NCBI RefSeq assembly: GCF_030812335.1 | Contig: NZ_JAUSSN010000007.1 | Location: forward strand, 1 to 64,000 | Direction of reading: 5' to 3' | DNA from: Pseudarthrobacter oxydans | GTDB lineage: Bacteria; Actinomycetota; Actinomycetes; Actinomycetales; Micrococcaceae | Length of the DNA: 64,000 nucleotides | Position numbers and translations under genes: made by a program | Shown: piece by piece, positions 44,871-54,273 of the stretch | How the letters are laid out: every line of letters begins with the position of its first letter | Numbering within the stretch: position 1 is the stretch's first letter | The notes under the pieces: generated by a model | Seen by the model: the letters and a program-made list of their open reading frames with translations, nothing else | Database searches by the model: none | What the model was told of the DNA's origin: nothing

Positions 44871-45908
44871 TCAGGAGGGTTCGTGGTTCTGGCCCTCGCG
44901 GGCCAGGGCGGTGAGTCGCGAGACGGCGCGGAAGTACTTCTTCGTGTACCCGCCGGTCATCATTTCCTCGGTGAAGAGCTGGTCGAACGGCACGCCGCTG
45001 GCCAGGATGGGCACGTCTTTGTCGTAGAGCCGGTCCGCGAGCACCACAAAGCGCAGCGCGACGGCCTGCTCGGTGATGGTGTGGACGTTCTTCCAGACCA
45101 CTCCCTCGATCCCGTCGAGCATCTGGCGGTACCGGCTCGGGTGGACGCCGGCCAGGTGGTTAATCAGGGTGCTGAACTCGTCACGGGCCACCGTCTTGCC
45201 GTGGAACTCCTGCTGCATGTGATGTGTCAGCTTGTCGTTCGGCAGCGGCTGCGGCGCGGCGGGCAGGCCACGGTGGCGGAAGTCCTCGCCGTCGATCCGG
45301 ACCACGTCGAACTGGTCCGCCAGCACCTGGATCTCCCGGGCGAAGTCGACGGCGGCAAAGCGGCCGTCGCCGAGGGACCCCGGCAGGGTGTTGGAGGTGG
45401 CCGCGAGCTTGACGCCGGCGTCGGCCAGTTCGCGCATAAGGCGGGACATCAGCACTGTGTCGCCCGGATCATCGAGCTCGAATTCATCGATGCAGACCAG
45501 TTTGTAGTGGCTCAGGGCCTCGACCGTCTTGCGGAAGGACAGCGCCCCGACCAGGTTGGTGTATTCGACGAAGGTGCCAAACGCCTTCGGTCCCGGGGCG
45601 GCGTGCCACAGCGAGGCGAGCAGGTGGGTCTTGCCGACTCCGAAACCGCCGTCGAGGTAGATCCCGGCGCGGGACATGTCCTTCTTGCCGAAGAGGCGCT
45701 TGAAGAGCCCGTCACCGTCGCGCGCACCGACGTTGGCCGCAAATCCCGACAGCGCCCTGACCGCGGAGGACTGGCTGGGCTGCTCCGGATCCGGCCGGTA
45801 GCTGGAAAACGAAACCTCACCGAAGCGCGGCGACGGATAAAACCCGTTGAGGAGTTCATCCACTGAAACTGCCGGGGTGCGGGCGGCGAGCTGTTCGATC
45901 TGTACCAA
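44871..45908 (-). CDS. zapE: ZapE/AFG1-like ATPase, cell-division associated
   Basis: 345 aa if TTG 45908 is the start (LVQIEQLAARTPAVSVDELL); no ATG or GTG gives a better N-terminus. Walker A is DGGFGVGKTHLLAS and Walker B is YKLVCIDEFELDD; TSNTLPGSLGDGRF and FRHRG are AFG1 family motifs. In E. coli ZapE acts on the Z-ring in late division and under stress; the mitochondrial relative AFG1 works with proteases. The exact job in actinobacteria is not known. Divergent from the rhodanese gene across a 230-nt gap without a gene. Confidence 0.88.
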   Translation of the reverse strand: MVQIEQLAARTPAVSVDELLNGFYPSPRFGEVSFSSYRPDPEQPSQSSAVRALSGFAANVGARDGDGLFKRLFGKKDMSRAGIYLDGGFGVGKTHLLASLWHAAPGPKAFGTFVEYTNLVGALSFRKTVEALSHYKLVCIDEFELDDPGDTVLMSRLMRELADAGVKLAATSNTLPGSLGDGRFAAVDFAREIQVLADQFDVVRIDGEDFRHRGLPAAPQPLPNDKLTHHMQQEFHGKTVARDEFSTLINHLAGVHPSRYRQMLDGIEGVVWKNVHTITEQAVALRFVVLADRLYDKDVPILASGVPFDQLFTEEMMTGGYTKKYFRAVSRLTALAREGQNHEPS

Positions 45909-46138
45909 GGTGGTCCGTTCTGCTGGTCTCTTGTCCCCAGAAAGAATACCGGCAATGCGCGGGCCGCCCGTCGGCACCCGTGGGACGGGCGGGCAGCACG
46001 TGACGAAGGCCATATTTCCGAGTGTGAACCCTGAGGGGCAATCCCGGCGGGGCGTGGCTAGTGTTGGAGAAGGCCCGGCGCCGCGCACGATCCTTCCATG
46101 GCCCGGCCTCCTGACCGTTTCAGTGAAAGGCCATTCCA

Positions 46139-47056
46139 ATGCCCTACCCCGTTGAACAGAACGAGAAGTTCGCCGCCTACGCCCACCCCGAGCGGCTCGT
46201 GTCCACCGAGTGGCTGGCCGCCGCCATCGATTCCGGCGCCCTCGCTGACGGAAAGCTCGTGGTGGTGGAGTCCGACGAGGATGTGCTGCTTTACGAGATG
46301 GGCCACATTCCGGGCGCGGTCAAGATCGACTGGCACACGGACCTGAATGACGAGGTCACCCGCGACTACGTCGACGGCGCAGCGTTCGCCGCCATCGCCG
46401 CGGCCAAGGGCATCTCCCGCGACAGCACCGTCGTCATCTACGGCGACAAATCCAACTGGTGGGCGGCCTACGCCCTCTGGGTCTTCGAGCTCTTCGGCCA
46501 TGAGGACATCCGCCTGCTCGACGGCGGCCGGGACAAGTGGATCGCCGAAGGCCGCGCCCTCACCACGGACAAGCCCGCGGTCACCCCGGGCGAGTACCCC
46601 GTCGTCGAGCGCAACGACGCCCCGATCCGTGCCTTCAAGGACGATGTGCTGGCCCACTTCGGCAAGCCGCTCATCGACGTCCGCTCCACCGAGGAGTACA
46701 CCGGCCAGCGCACGCACATGCCCGCCTACCCCGAGGAAGGCGCACTGCGCGGCGGACACATCCCCTCCGCGGCCTCCATCCCGTGGGCCCGGGCGGCCGC
46801 CGAGGACGGCACCTACCGGACCCGCCCCGAACTCGAGGCGCTGTACCTGGGCGAGGCCGGGCTGAAGGAAGGCGACGACGTCGTGGCGTACTGCCGCATC
46901 GGCGAGCGTTCCAGCCACACCTGGTTCGCGCTCAAGTACCTGCTGGGCTTCGAGACGGTCCGCAACTACGACGGTTCCTGGACCGAATGGGGCAACGCCG
47001 TCCGCGTCCCGATCGTCAAGGGCAGCGAACGCGGCACGGTCCCGGCCGCCAAGTAG
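46139..47056 (+). CDS. sseA: two-domain rhodanese, sulfurtransferase (SseA type)
   Basis: 305 aa from ATG 46139 (GAAAGG upstream). Rhodanese domain 1 (about 20-140, [29 protein letters not shown]) lacks an active Cys. Domain 2 (about 165-295) has [21 protein letters not shown] and the catalytic Cys in [15 protein letters not shown]. It transfers sulfane sulfur from thiosulfate or mercaptopyruvate to an acceptor. The CRIGERS loop is that of the actinobacterial CysA/SseA group. A sufE-like gene follows 66 nt later, suggesting shared sulfur-transfer work. Confidence 0.9.
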   Translation: MPYPVEQNEKFAAYAHPERLVSTEWLAAAIDSGALADGKLVVVESDEDVLLYEMGHIPGAVKIDWHTDLNDEVTRDYVDGAAFAAIAAAKGISRDSTVVIYGDKSNWWAAYALWVFELFGHEDIRLLDGGRDKWIAEGRALTTDKPAVTPGEYPVVERNDAPIRAFKDDVLAHFGKPLIDVRSTEEYTGQRTHMPAYPEEGALRGGHIPSAASIPWARAAAEDGTYRTRPELEALYLGEAGLKEGDDVVAYCRIGERSSHTWFALKYLLGFETVRNYDGSWTEWGNAVRVPIVKGSERGTVPAAK

Positions 47057-47122
47057 CCGACGGCAATGGACGCTGCTACTGCGACCGGGACACAATCGCT
47101 GCGCGTGCGTAAGCTGGAAGGG

Positions 47123-47581
47123 ATGAATACTGTTGCCCTCCCCACCGCACTGGCGGAAATTGTTGATGACTTTCAGGCCGTTACCGAACCTGAACGGCTC
47201 CAGCTGCTGCTTGAGTTCTCCCGTGAACTGCCGGAGCTCCCGGACCGGCTCAAGGACCATCCGGAACTGATGGAGCAGGTCGTCGAGTGCCAGTCGCCGC
47301 TGTTCCTGACCATCGAAACGGAAAAGTCCGACGGCGGCGCTGCCGACAGCGTCCGGCTCTACTTCAAGGCACCGCCCGAAGCCCCCACCACCCGCGGCTT
47401 CGCCAGCGTGCTGCATGAGGGCCTCGACGGGCTGAGCCCGGCCGAGATCCTGGCCGTTCCGGACGACATGCCGGAGCTGCTGGGCCTCACCCGGGCCATC
47501 ACGCCGCTGCGGATGCGCGGGATGACGGCGATGCTGGGCCGGATCAAGCGCAAGGTTGCTGCCCTCCCGCAGCAGCCCTGA
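47123..47581 (+). CDS. sufE: SufE family Fe-S/sulfur-acceptor protein
   Basis: 152 aa from ATG 47123 (GGAAGGG directly upstream; spacing is short). ALAEIVDDFQAVTEPERLQL, LLEFSRELPELPDRL and the sulfur-accepting Cys in VVECQSPLFLTIE match SufE. The C-terminal LSPAEILAVPDDM and MRGMTAMLGRIKRKV helices are also family features. SufE takes persulfide from a Cys desulfurase; here a role with the upstream rhodanese is inferred. Confidence 0.88.
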   Translation: MNTVALPTALAEIVDDFQAVTEPERLQLLLEFSRELPELPDRLKDHPELMEQVVECQSPLFLTIETEKSDGGAADSVRLYFKAPPEAPTTRGFASVLHEGLDGLSPAEILAVPDDMPELLGLTRAITPLRMRGMTAMLGRIKRKVAALPQQP

Positions 47582-47657
47582 GCCACACCCGGCCACGCAG
47601 GCACTAAGGGACACGCACACATCAGGACCCGCAGGCACTAAGGGACATACGGACCGA

Positions 47658-48155
47658 ATGGCACGCAAACAGGCGTCACAGGGAACCCCGGCCACCGCAG
47701 CACTGGCGGCCGCCGGGGTTCCCTTCGTCGCCCACCCCTACAGCCATGACCCGGCGGCGGCCAGCTACGGGCTGGAGGCCGCGGAGGTGCTCGGCGTCGA
47801 TCCGGCCCGGGTGTTCAAAACCCTGATGGTCGACGTCGACGGCCGGCTCGCCGTCGGCGTCGTGCCCGTGAGCGGGAACCTGGACCTCAAGGCGATGGCG
47901 GCCGCGCTGGGCGGCAAGAAGGCAACCATGGCCGACCCGGCGGCCGCCGAGCGCCGCACCGGCTATGTGCTCGGGGGCATCTCACCGCTCGGACAGCGGC
48001 AGCCATCCCCCACGGTGGTCGATGACAGCGCCCTGGGCCTGGACACCATCCTGGTCTCGGGCGGGCGGCGCGGGCTGGACATCGAACTGAGCCCCGCCGA
48101 GCTGATCCGGCTCACCGGTGCCCACACGGCGCGGATCGGCTCCGGCAGGAACTAG
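47658..48155 (+). CDS. ybaK: Cys-tRNA(Pro) deacylase, YbaK type
   Basis: 165 aa from ATG 47658. YbaK/EbsC fold: AALAAAGVPFVAHPYSHD, VFKTLMVDVDG (with the conserved Lys), AVGVVPVSGNLDLKAMA, and GYVLGGISPLGQ. It hydrolyses Cys-tRNA(Pro) mischarged by ProRS. The 70 nt before it hold two imperfect copies of GCAGGCACTAAGGGACA, 33 nt apart. Confidence 0.9.
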   Translation: MARKQASQGTPATAALAAAGVPFVAHPYSHDPAAASYGLEAAEVLGVDPARVFKTLMVDVDGRLAVGVVPVSGNLDLKAMAAALGGKKATMADPAAAERRTGYVLGGISPLGQRQPSPTVVDDSALGLDTILVSGGRRGLDIELSPAELIRLTGAHTARIGSGRN

Positions 48156-49474
48156 CCGGGCGCAGGGGCCTCGGGATCGTGCTGGCCAGGATTCGGGCGG
48201 GGCGCAATCTGCTGCCCCAGCCAGGCGGCGACCAGCCGTTCCCAGCGCTCCGGATCCACGTTCCATTCCTTGGTGTGCCTGGCGCGGTCGAACATCTCGA
48301 AGGTGACCATCTCCGGGTTCTTCTCGGCCAGGGCCGCGGACGGACCGTAGGGGACGTATTCGTCGTCGACGCTGTGGATGATCAGCGTCGGTGTGCGCAG
48401 TTCGACCGCACGGGACACCCAGTCCATGGCTTTTAGGTCCACGGGCGCGGCGAGGCCGGTCAGCCGCCGGCCCAGCTTGTGGCTCATCATCAGTTGCCCG
48501 TACCGGCCCACCGCCGACGGGATGCGGTTGAGCTCGGCGTGGTGTGCCAGCACGTTCACCCAGTTGATGACCGGGGCATCGAGCACCATGGCCCGGATCA
48601 GGTGGTGATACCGCGACAAATCCGCGGTCTGGAGGCAGATGGCGCCGCCCATGGACCAGCCAAAGAGCACAACTTCGCGGGCCCCCTGTTCCAGGGCAAA
48701 GCCGATGGCTGCCTCGACGTCGCGCCACTCGGTGGAGCCCAGCCCGTAGCGTCCGTCCTGCGCCGAGGGCGCCAGGCCGTCATTGCGGTAGGTGATCAGC
48801 AGACTGGACATGCCCAGTTCCCGGGCCGTCCGGACCGCCCGCAGGCACTCCTGCCGGCTCGCGCCGCGGCCGTGCACCATGATCGCCCAGATGCCGGATT
48901 CCTGCGGTGCCCGGACCAGCCATGCCGGGGCGGTCCCGCCCTCGACCTCGATGTCCACGTCTTCCGACGGCAGGCCGATGCTGGCAGGGTCCGGGTGGGC
49001 GGCGCCGCTCCAGTATCCGCGGCGCGTCTTGCTCAGATCGCCGCTGTAGACGGCCTCGACTTCGCGCTGCACCGTGCGCTCCGCCGGCGAATAGGACACG
49101 ATCCGGCCGATGCGGGCGTGCCCGCGGCCGCCGTCGAAGAACAACCCGTAGACCCCCTCGACCGTCGCCTCGGGCGTGGCGGCGAGGATGACCTGCAGCC
49201 GGTGGCCGCCGCGGATCACCGCGAGAATCTCCTGGTCCTCCTCGCGGACCCGGGCGGGGGTGATCACGCGGCGGGCGAAATAGAGGGCAAGGGCGGAGGA
49301 CCCGGCGGCGAGCAGTCCGGCCGCGGCGCTGCCGCCGATGATGCCGCCCAGCGCCCATTTGGCGCTGCCTGTGACCGAAACGTCGCCGGCGGAGTCCGCG
49401 ACGGCGCGGGCAGCCTTTCCACGGACGGCGGAGACCAGCTGCGGGTCCGGCAGGAGGCGTGAGGAGGAAGCCAT
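48152..49474 (-). CDS. membrane-anchored alpha/beta hydrolase
   Basis: 440 aa from ATG 49474. One transmembrane helix lies at about residues 40-68 (WALGGIIGGSAAAGLLAAGS). The hydrolase domain is in the second half: VHGRGASRQECL (oxyanion), nucleophile Ser in LFGWSMGGAICL, Asp in IIHSVDDEYVPYG and His in FDRARHTKEWN. The order and spacing fit a BEM46/dienelactone-like serine hydrolase of unknown substrate. The middle part (residues 80-200) is family-specific. Its stop overlaps the ybaK stop by 4 nt (convergent). Confidence 0.85.
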   Translation of the reverse strand: MASSSRLLPDPQLVSAVRGKAARAVADSAGDVSVTGSAKWALGGIIGGSAAAGLLAAGSSALALYFARRVITPARVREEDQEILAVIRGGHRLQVILAATPEATVEGVYGLFFDGGRGHARIGRIVSYSPAERTVQREVEAVYSGDLSKTRRGYWSGAAHPDPASIGLPSEDVDIEVEGGTAPAWLVRAPQESGIWAIMVHGRGASRQECLRAVRTARELGMSSLLITYRNDGLAPSAQDGRYGLGSTEWRDVEAAIGFALEQGAREVVLFGWSMGGAICLQTADLSRYHHLIRAMVLDAPVINWVNVLAHHAELNRIPSAVGRYGQLMMSHKLGRRLTGLAAPVDLKAMDWVSRAVELRTPTLIIHSVDDEYVPYGPSAALAEKNPEMVTFEMFDRARHTKEWNVDPERWERLVAAWLGQQIAPRPNPGQHDPEAPAPG

Positions 49475-49594
49475 GGCACCATTCTTACCGAACTCACCGC
49501 CGAGAGTGGCATCCGGGGGCGGCGGGGACCACCGGCTGCGGGCATACGGGCACCAATCCGTGCGGGCCCACCGGGGCGCGACTAGGCTGGGGGC

Positions 49595-50083
49595 ATGAGT
49601 GATCCAATCGTCATCCTGACAGAAGAGCCCCTGGGCGCGGACGACCGCGTCAACATCGAAACCCTGCTCGCCGGGGGTGATGCACCGCTGGTGGTCCTGG
49701 TTCCGGCCAGCACGGAGCGGCACCTCCTGGTGGATTTCCTGGAGAATCTCTCCCTGCTGGAGATCTCCAAGGCCTTCCGTGAGCTGACGGGACACTCCGA
49801 CCCTGCCGGGGAACGCGCCGAAGCCGCCGAGACCCTGGCCGTCTCCCTCGCCGCCCTGGCCGGCCTGGGCAGCGGCGTGACCGGCGAAATCCTCGAGGGC
49901 AAAGCCGTCGACAGCATGGTCGCCAAGGTCAAGGAACTCGGCGCCGGGCAGGCCGTGGTGATCACCCGCCCGCACGCCGTCGCGGATACCTTCCACACTG
50001 ACTGGGCCACCAAGGCCCAGGACAAGCTGGGCCTGCCGGTCCTGCATCTCTACGCCGGATCGGGATTTATCGGGGACTCCTAA
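49595..50083 (+). CDS. conserved hypothetical protein, possible USP-like fold
   Basis: 162 aa. I do not recognise a named family. Three strand-forming segments (DPIVILTEEPLG, APLVVLVPASTERHLLVDFL, GQAVVITRPHAVADTFHTDW) alternate with amphipathic helices, a Rossmann-like order seen in universal-stress-type proteins, but the ATP-binding G-x2-G-x9-G(S/T) motif is not evident. Divergent from the hydrolase gene; msrB begins 14 nt after its stop, so the two may be cotranscribed. Confidence 0.65.
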   Translation: MSDPIVILTEEPLGADDRVNIETLLAGGDAPLVVLVPASTERHLLVDFLENLSLLEISKAFRELTGHSDPAGERAEAAETLAVSLAALAGLGSGVTGEILEGKAVDSMVAKVKELGAGQAVVITRPHAVADTFHTDWATKAQDKLGLPVLHLYAGSGFIGDS

Positions 50084-50097
50084 GCGTTATTGAGGCT

Positions 50098-50610
50098 ATG
50101 AACATCTTTAGTAACAAGCCAAAAGTCTCGCCCGTCGCCGCCCCCGCCGGGTCCGATACCGACAGCGCCACAGCACACGGCACCGCACCGGCCGGCAGCT
50201 CGCCGGCTGAAAAGACCGACGAGCAGTGGCGCCAGGAGCTGACGCCCGAGGAGTACCGGGTGCTCCGCCAGGCGGGCACCGAGCGGCCCTACACCGGCGA
50301 GTACTGGGATACCCACACCGCCGGTGTCTACCAGTGCCGCGCCTGTGGCTCGGAGCTCTTCACCAGCCAGGAGAAGTTCGACTCGCACTGCGGCTGGCCC
50401 TCCTTCTGGGCCCCGCTCGCGGACGGCACGGTCAGGTACATCCACGACCGCACCCTGGGGATGGAACGCGTCGAGGTCCGCTGTGCCAACTGCGATTCGC
50501 ACCTGGGCCATGTCTTCGAGGGCGAGGGCTACGGAACCCCGACCGACCAGCGCTTCTGCATCAATTCCGTCTCGCTGAAGCTGGTCTCAACGGAGGACGC
50601 CAAGCAGTAA
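50098..50610 (+). CDS. msrB: peptide-methionine (R)-S-oxide reductase
   Basis: 170 aa from ATG 50098. It reduces methionine-R-sulfoxide in proteins. Two zinc Cys pairs (CRACGSELF and CANCDSHLG) and the catalytic Cys in RFCINSVSL are intact; SHCGWPSFW and HLGHVFEGEG are substrate motifs. About 40 extra N-terminal residues are Ala/Pro/Ser-rich, with no signal peptide. Confidence 0.94.
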   Translation: MNIFSNKPKVSPVAAPAGSDTDSATAHGTAPAGSSPAEKTDEQWRQELTPEEYRVLRQAGTERPYTGEYWDTHTAGVYQCRACGSELFTSQEKFDSHCGWPSFWAPLADGTVRYIHDRTLGMERVEVRCANCDSHLGHVFEGEGYGTPTDQRFCINSVSLKLVSTEDAKQ

Positions 50611-50637
50611 CCCGGTGCCGAGGCCGCATTTGACAGG

Positions 50638-50681
50638 GGACCCCCGTCCGGAGCCGCACCAGTGGCGCCGGACGGGGGTCC
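50638..50681 (+). terminator. hairpin after msrB, probable terminator
   Basis: GGACCCCCGTCCGG and CCGGACGGGGGTCC form a 14-bp perfect stem with a 16-nt loop, 28 nt after the msrB stop. The T tract after it is poor (TGTGCGTTCT). Confidence 0.65.
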
Positions 50682-50858
50682 TGTGCGTTCTGGGGCAAGC
50701 CCCTCGGCCGCTGGAGCTGGCCCGGGCTGCGCGGTCCACTTGCCACAGACTTTCTTATGCTCAAGCCTATTTTGCATTAGGGCTCCTGTTTATTTGCTAC
50801 GCTCGTTTTAATCACTGACGAGCGACGCTCCCAGTTCACAGAAAGGCGCCCGCTGACG

Positions 50859-52268
50859 ATGACCACCACCGCTATCACCACCACTGCCCCGATCTCCGCC
50901 AGCTCCCCGGAGTGGCTGCAGCTCAAGGCTGCCGCCACCGCCTTGCAGGCACTGCAGGTTCAGGACGGCTCCGTTCCGGAGACCGCGGACCACGAGGCGG
51001 CCGCGGGGCATGTCCGCACCATCACGGCGTCCATCGAGACCCTGGCCCCGGCCCTCCCGCACGACGCCGACTACCTCGCCCTCCTCGTGACCGACTTCGG
51101 CCGCTGGGCCGACGGCGGCTTCGGCGTGCCCGATTTCCTGGACTCCCTGCAGGCCTTCCAGCCGCAGCAGCACCGGGTCAACGGCCTGCGGCACCTCGTG
51201 GTCTTCCCGATGTACACCCAGAACGGCAGCAGCAACCGCCTGGTCGAGGCGGTGCTGATCGAAGTGATCTGGCCCGAGTTCATCGCCGGCCTGGAGGAGG
51301 GCGAATACTCCAACAAGCTCTTCGTCCCGATCCGGTTCCTGGACTTCACCCCCGGCTACAACACCAACTCGGCGGTGCTGTTCCCGGAAACCGTCGCCGT
51401 CCGCCAGACCCCCACCTTCACCTGGGGCGCCATCTTCGCCGACCGCGAGGCCGCACGCTTCCGCCGCGTGGTCCGCGCCGCCGCGGACATCACCTCGCTG
51501 CAGCTGCCGGCGGACGCCGCCGGCCTGCTCGAGGACCAGGAGCTCACCCAGGAAACCTTCGTGATGTGGGACCTCATCCACGACCGCACCCACATGCGCG
51601 GCGACCTGCCCTTCGACCCGTTCATGATCAAGCAGCGCATGCCCTACTTCCTGTACTCGCTCGAGGAACTGCGCTGCGACCTGACCGCCTTCCGCGAATC
51701 CGTGAGGATCGAAAAGGACGAGGACGCCGATCCCGAGGCGCGCCGGCACGCCAAGCTGGTCCAGTACGCCGTCATCTTCGACCGGATCTTCCGCTTCGCC
51801 ATCACCGGCACCCGGGTCCGCAACTACGACGGCCTCGGCGGCCAGCTGCTGTTCGCGTGGATGCACCAGCACCATGTCCTGCACTGGACCGACAGCAAGC
51901 TCAGCATCGACTGGGACGCGGCGGCCGACGTCGTGGTGGAACTCGGCGCAAGGATCGAGGAGCTCTACTGGCGCTCGATCGACCGCCCGAAGATGGCGCA
52001 CTGGCTGGCCGCCTACGAGCTGATCTCCGGCACCGTCACGCCCAACCCGGCCTCCGTCTGGGCCAAGGGTCCGGACGCGCTGCCGCTGGCCGGCCCGCCG
52101 CGCGGCCTCACCGACCAGGTGCTCGACGACGAGTTCCCGCTCTCGATGTTCTACGAGGCCCTCGAGAAGAAGATGCGCCCCGTCATCGAGTCCACGGCCG
52201 GGATCACCGGCACCTCCGACACGGGCACCTCTGCCGGCGTGGCGCACACCGCCCTGAACGCCGGATGA
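50859..52268 (+). CDS. DUF6421 family protein
   Basis: 469 aa from ATG 50859 (GAAAGG upstream). Matches the actinobacterial DUF6421 family in length and in blocks such as HLVVFPMYTQNGSSNR and VMWDLIHDRTHMRGDLPFDP. The HDRTH block together with downstream EELRCDLTAF suggests a metal site, but no reaction is known. The stop overlaps the ATG of the SDR gene (ATGA), so the two proteins are made together. An AT-rich stretch at 50745-50815 (CTTATGC, TTTGCATTAG, TTTGCTACGCT) likely carries the promoter. Confidence 0.8.
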   Translation: MTTTAITTTAPISASSPEWLQLKAAATALQALQVQDGSVPETADHEAAAGHVRTITASIETLAPALPHDADYLALLVTDFGRWADGGFGVPDFLDSLQAFQPQQHRVNGLRHLVVFPMYTQNGSSNRLVEAVLIEVIWPEFIAGLEEGEYSNKLFVPIRFLDFTPGYNTNSAVLFPETVAVRQTPTFTWGAIFADREAARFRRVVRAAADITSLQLPADAAGLLEDQELTQETFVMWDLIHDRTHMRGDLPFDPFMIKQRMPYFLYSLEELRCDLTAFRESVRIEKDEDADPEARRHAKLVQYAVIFDRIFRFAITGTRVRNYDGLGGQLLFAWMHQHHVLHWTDSKLSIDWDAAADVVVELGARIEELYWRSIDRPKMAHWLAAYELISGTVTPNPASVWAKGPDALPLAGPPRGLTDQVLDDEFPLSMFYEALEKKMRPVIESTAGITGTSDTGTSAGVAHTALNAG

Positions 52269-53023
52269 GCACCGGACGCCCCCTGAACGTCGTGGTGACG
52301 GGCGGCAGCGGCCCTTCGGGGATCGCTACCGCCCGCGCCCTGCGCCGCGCCGGGCACACCGTCTTCACGGTGGGCTCGGACGGCCCCCGGATTGAGGCAG
52401 CCGCGGCGGAAGCCGGCAGCGGCGTCACGCCGCTGGTGTGCGACCTCGCGGACCTCGCGCAGGTCCGGTCGCTGCACACCACGGTGCGGGCCCGGCTGGC
52501 CGACACGGGCGGGTCCGTCGACGGCGTCATCCACCTGGTCGGCGGCTGGCGCGGCGCGAAGGGCATCACGGACCAGACCGACGAGGACTGGGAATTCCTG
52601 GAACGCGGCGCCATCACCACGCTGCGGAACGTCACGCGGGTCTTCTACGACGACCTCGCCGCCTCGGACGCCGGGCGCTTCGCCATGATGTCCTCCACCG
52701 CCGCGGGCAGGCCGACGGCGGGCGGTGCCAGCTACGCGGCCGCCAAGGCCGCCGCCGAAGCCTGGACCCTGGCCGTCGCCGACGGCTTCCACGGCGGCCA
52801 GTCGGGCCGCAAGGAAGACCCCGTGGAACAGCACAGCGCCGCGGTGGTCTTCGTGGTGAAGGCCCTCGTGGACGCGGGCATGCGGGCGAAGTCCCCGGAC
52901 CGCAGCTTCCCCGGATTCACCGACGTGGAGGCCCTGGCGGCTGCCGCCGTCGGGCTCTTCACCTCCCCCGCGGCGGAGCTGAACGGCCGGCGGATGCTGC
53001 TGGGCCCGGAGCCCCGGCACTGA
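52265..53023 (+). CDS. SDR-family oxidoreductase
   Basis: 252 aa; ATG 52265 overlaps the DUF6421 stop. Rossmann signature VVVTGGSGPSGIATARAL (TGGxGPxGxA variant of TGxxxGxG), Asp in VCDLADLAQV, SS in MMSSTAAGR and the catalytic YAAAKAAAEAW (YxxxK). The tail RRMLLGPEP closes the fold. Substrate unknown. Linked to DUF6421 by translational coupling, which implies one pathway for both. Confidence 0.88.
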   Translation: MSTGRPLNVVVTGGSGPSGIATARALRRAGHTVFTVGSDGPRIEAAAAEAGSGVTPLVCDLADLAQVRSLHTTVRARLADTGGSVDGVIHLVGGWRGAKGITDQTDEDWEFLERGAITTLRNVTRVFYDDLAASDAGRFAMMSSTAAGRPTAGGASYAAAKAAAEAWTLAVADGFHGGQSGRKEDPVEQHSAAVVFVVKALVDAGMRAKSPDRSFPGFTDVEALAAAAVGLFTSPAAELNGRRMLLGPEPRH

Positions 53024-53067
53024 GCCCGGACGCTGAACTTCGCCCCGGACCTCCTTAGACTGAAAGC

Positions 53068-54168
53068 GTGAGCAAACCGATGACAAGCACAGTTGAAACT
53101 GCCCCTGCCAGCACCGCAGTGCGGCTCCACGATCCCTCGGTCCGCGGCTTTGCCTCGGACAACTACTCCGGCGTCCACCCCGAGGTGCTGGCCGCCCTGG
53201 CTGCCGCCAACGAGGGCCACCAGGTCTCCTACGGCGAGGATGATTACACTGCCCGGCTGCAGCAGCTGCTGGAGGAGCACTTCGGCAAAGGAATCGAATG
53301 CTTCCCGGTCTTCAACGGCACCGGCGCCAACGTGCTGTCGCTGCAGTCCCTGCTGCCGCGCTGGGGCGCCGTCGTCTGCGCGTCGACCGCCCACATCAAC
53401 ATGGACGAGAACGGCGCACCGGAGCGGATCGGCGGCATCAAACTGCTCCAGGTCCCCACGGCCGACGGCAAGCTCACCCCCGAACTGATCGACCGGGAAG
53501 CCTGGGGCTGGGGTGACGAGCACCGCGCCCAGCCGCTGGCCGTCTCCATCACCCAGACGACCGAGCTCGGGACCTGCTACACCCCCGAGGAAGTCCGGGC
53601 CATCGCGGAGCATGTCCATTCCAAGGGCATGAAGCTGCACATGGACGGCGCCCGGCTGGCCAACGCCGCCGCCCACCTGAACGTGCCGCTGCGGGCCTTC
53701 ACCCGCGACGCCGGCGTGGACATCCTCTCCTTCGGCGGCACCAAGAACGGCCTGCTCTTCGGCGAGGTCGTGGTGGCACTGAACCCGGCCGCAGCCCAGG
53801 GGCTGATCTACCTGCGCAAGATGAACATGCAGCTGGCCTCCAAGATGCGGTTCATGTCCGCCCAGTTCATCGCCCTGCTTGAGGGCGACCTGTGGCTGCG
53901 CTCCGCCTCACACGCCAACGCGATGGCAGCCCGGCTGCGCGCCGGCGTCGAGTCCGTCCCCGGCGTCGAGCTGAGCCAGAAGACCGAGTCCAACGGCGTC
54001 TTCGCGATCCTGCCGGCCGGTGTGGCGGACCGGCTGCGCGAGTCCTTCCGTTTCTACGACTGGAACGAGGCGGCCCGCGAGGTCCGCTGGATGTGCTCCT
54101 TCGACACCACCGAGGACGACGTTGATACCTTCATCGCTGCCATCAAGCGCGAACTCGCTGCCGGCTGA
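53068..54168 (+). CDS. low-specificity L-threonine aldolase / beta-eliminating lyase
   Basis: 366 aa; the start may be GTG 53068 or ATG 53080. A PLP fold-type I enzyme: FASDNYSGVHPEVLAAL, FNGTGANVLSLQSLL, CASTAHINMDENGAPERIGG, HMDGARLANAA (Asp to the pyridine N) and the PLP Lys in LSFGGTKNGLLFGE. It cleaves threonine or allo-threonine to glycine and acetaldehyde. The stereospecificity cannot be read from sequence. It follows the SDR gene by 44 nt. Confidence 0.9.
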   Translation: MSKPMTSTVETAPASTAVRLHDPSVRGFASDNYSGVHPEVLAALAAANEGHQVSYGEDDYTARLQQLLEEHFGKGIECFPVFNGTGANVLSLQSLLPRWGAVVCASTAHINMDENGAPERIGGIKLLQVPTADGKLTPELIDREAWGWGDEHRAQPLAVSITQTTELGTCYTPEEVRAIAEHVHSKGMKLHMDGARLANAAAHLNVPLRAFTRDAGVDILSFGGTKNGLLFGEVVVALNPAAAQGLIYLRKMNMQLASKMRFMSAQFIALLEGDLWLRSASHANAMAARLRAGVESVPGVELSQKTESNGVFAILPAGVADRLRESFRFYDWNEAAREVRWMCSFDTTEDDVDTFIAAIKRELAAG

Positions 54169-54273
54169 CCCCGGCGGCAGGACGGCCGCCGCCGCCCGGC
54201 CCGGTGAAAGCCCGGCCGGGCAGCAGCGGCGAGCCTGCCGGGCTTGGGGACGCCCCTTGCATAATCTTCCATT

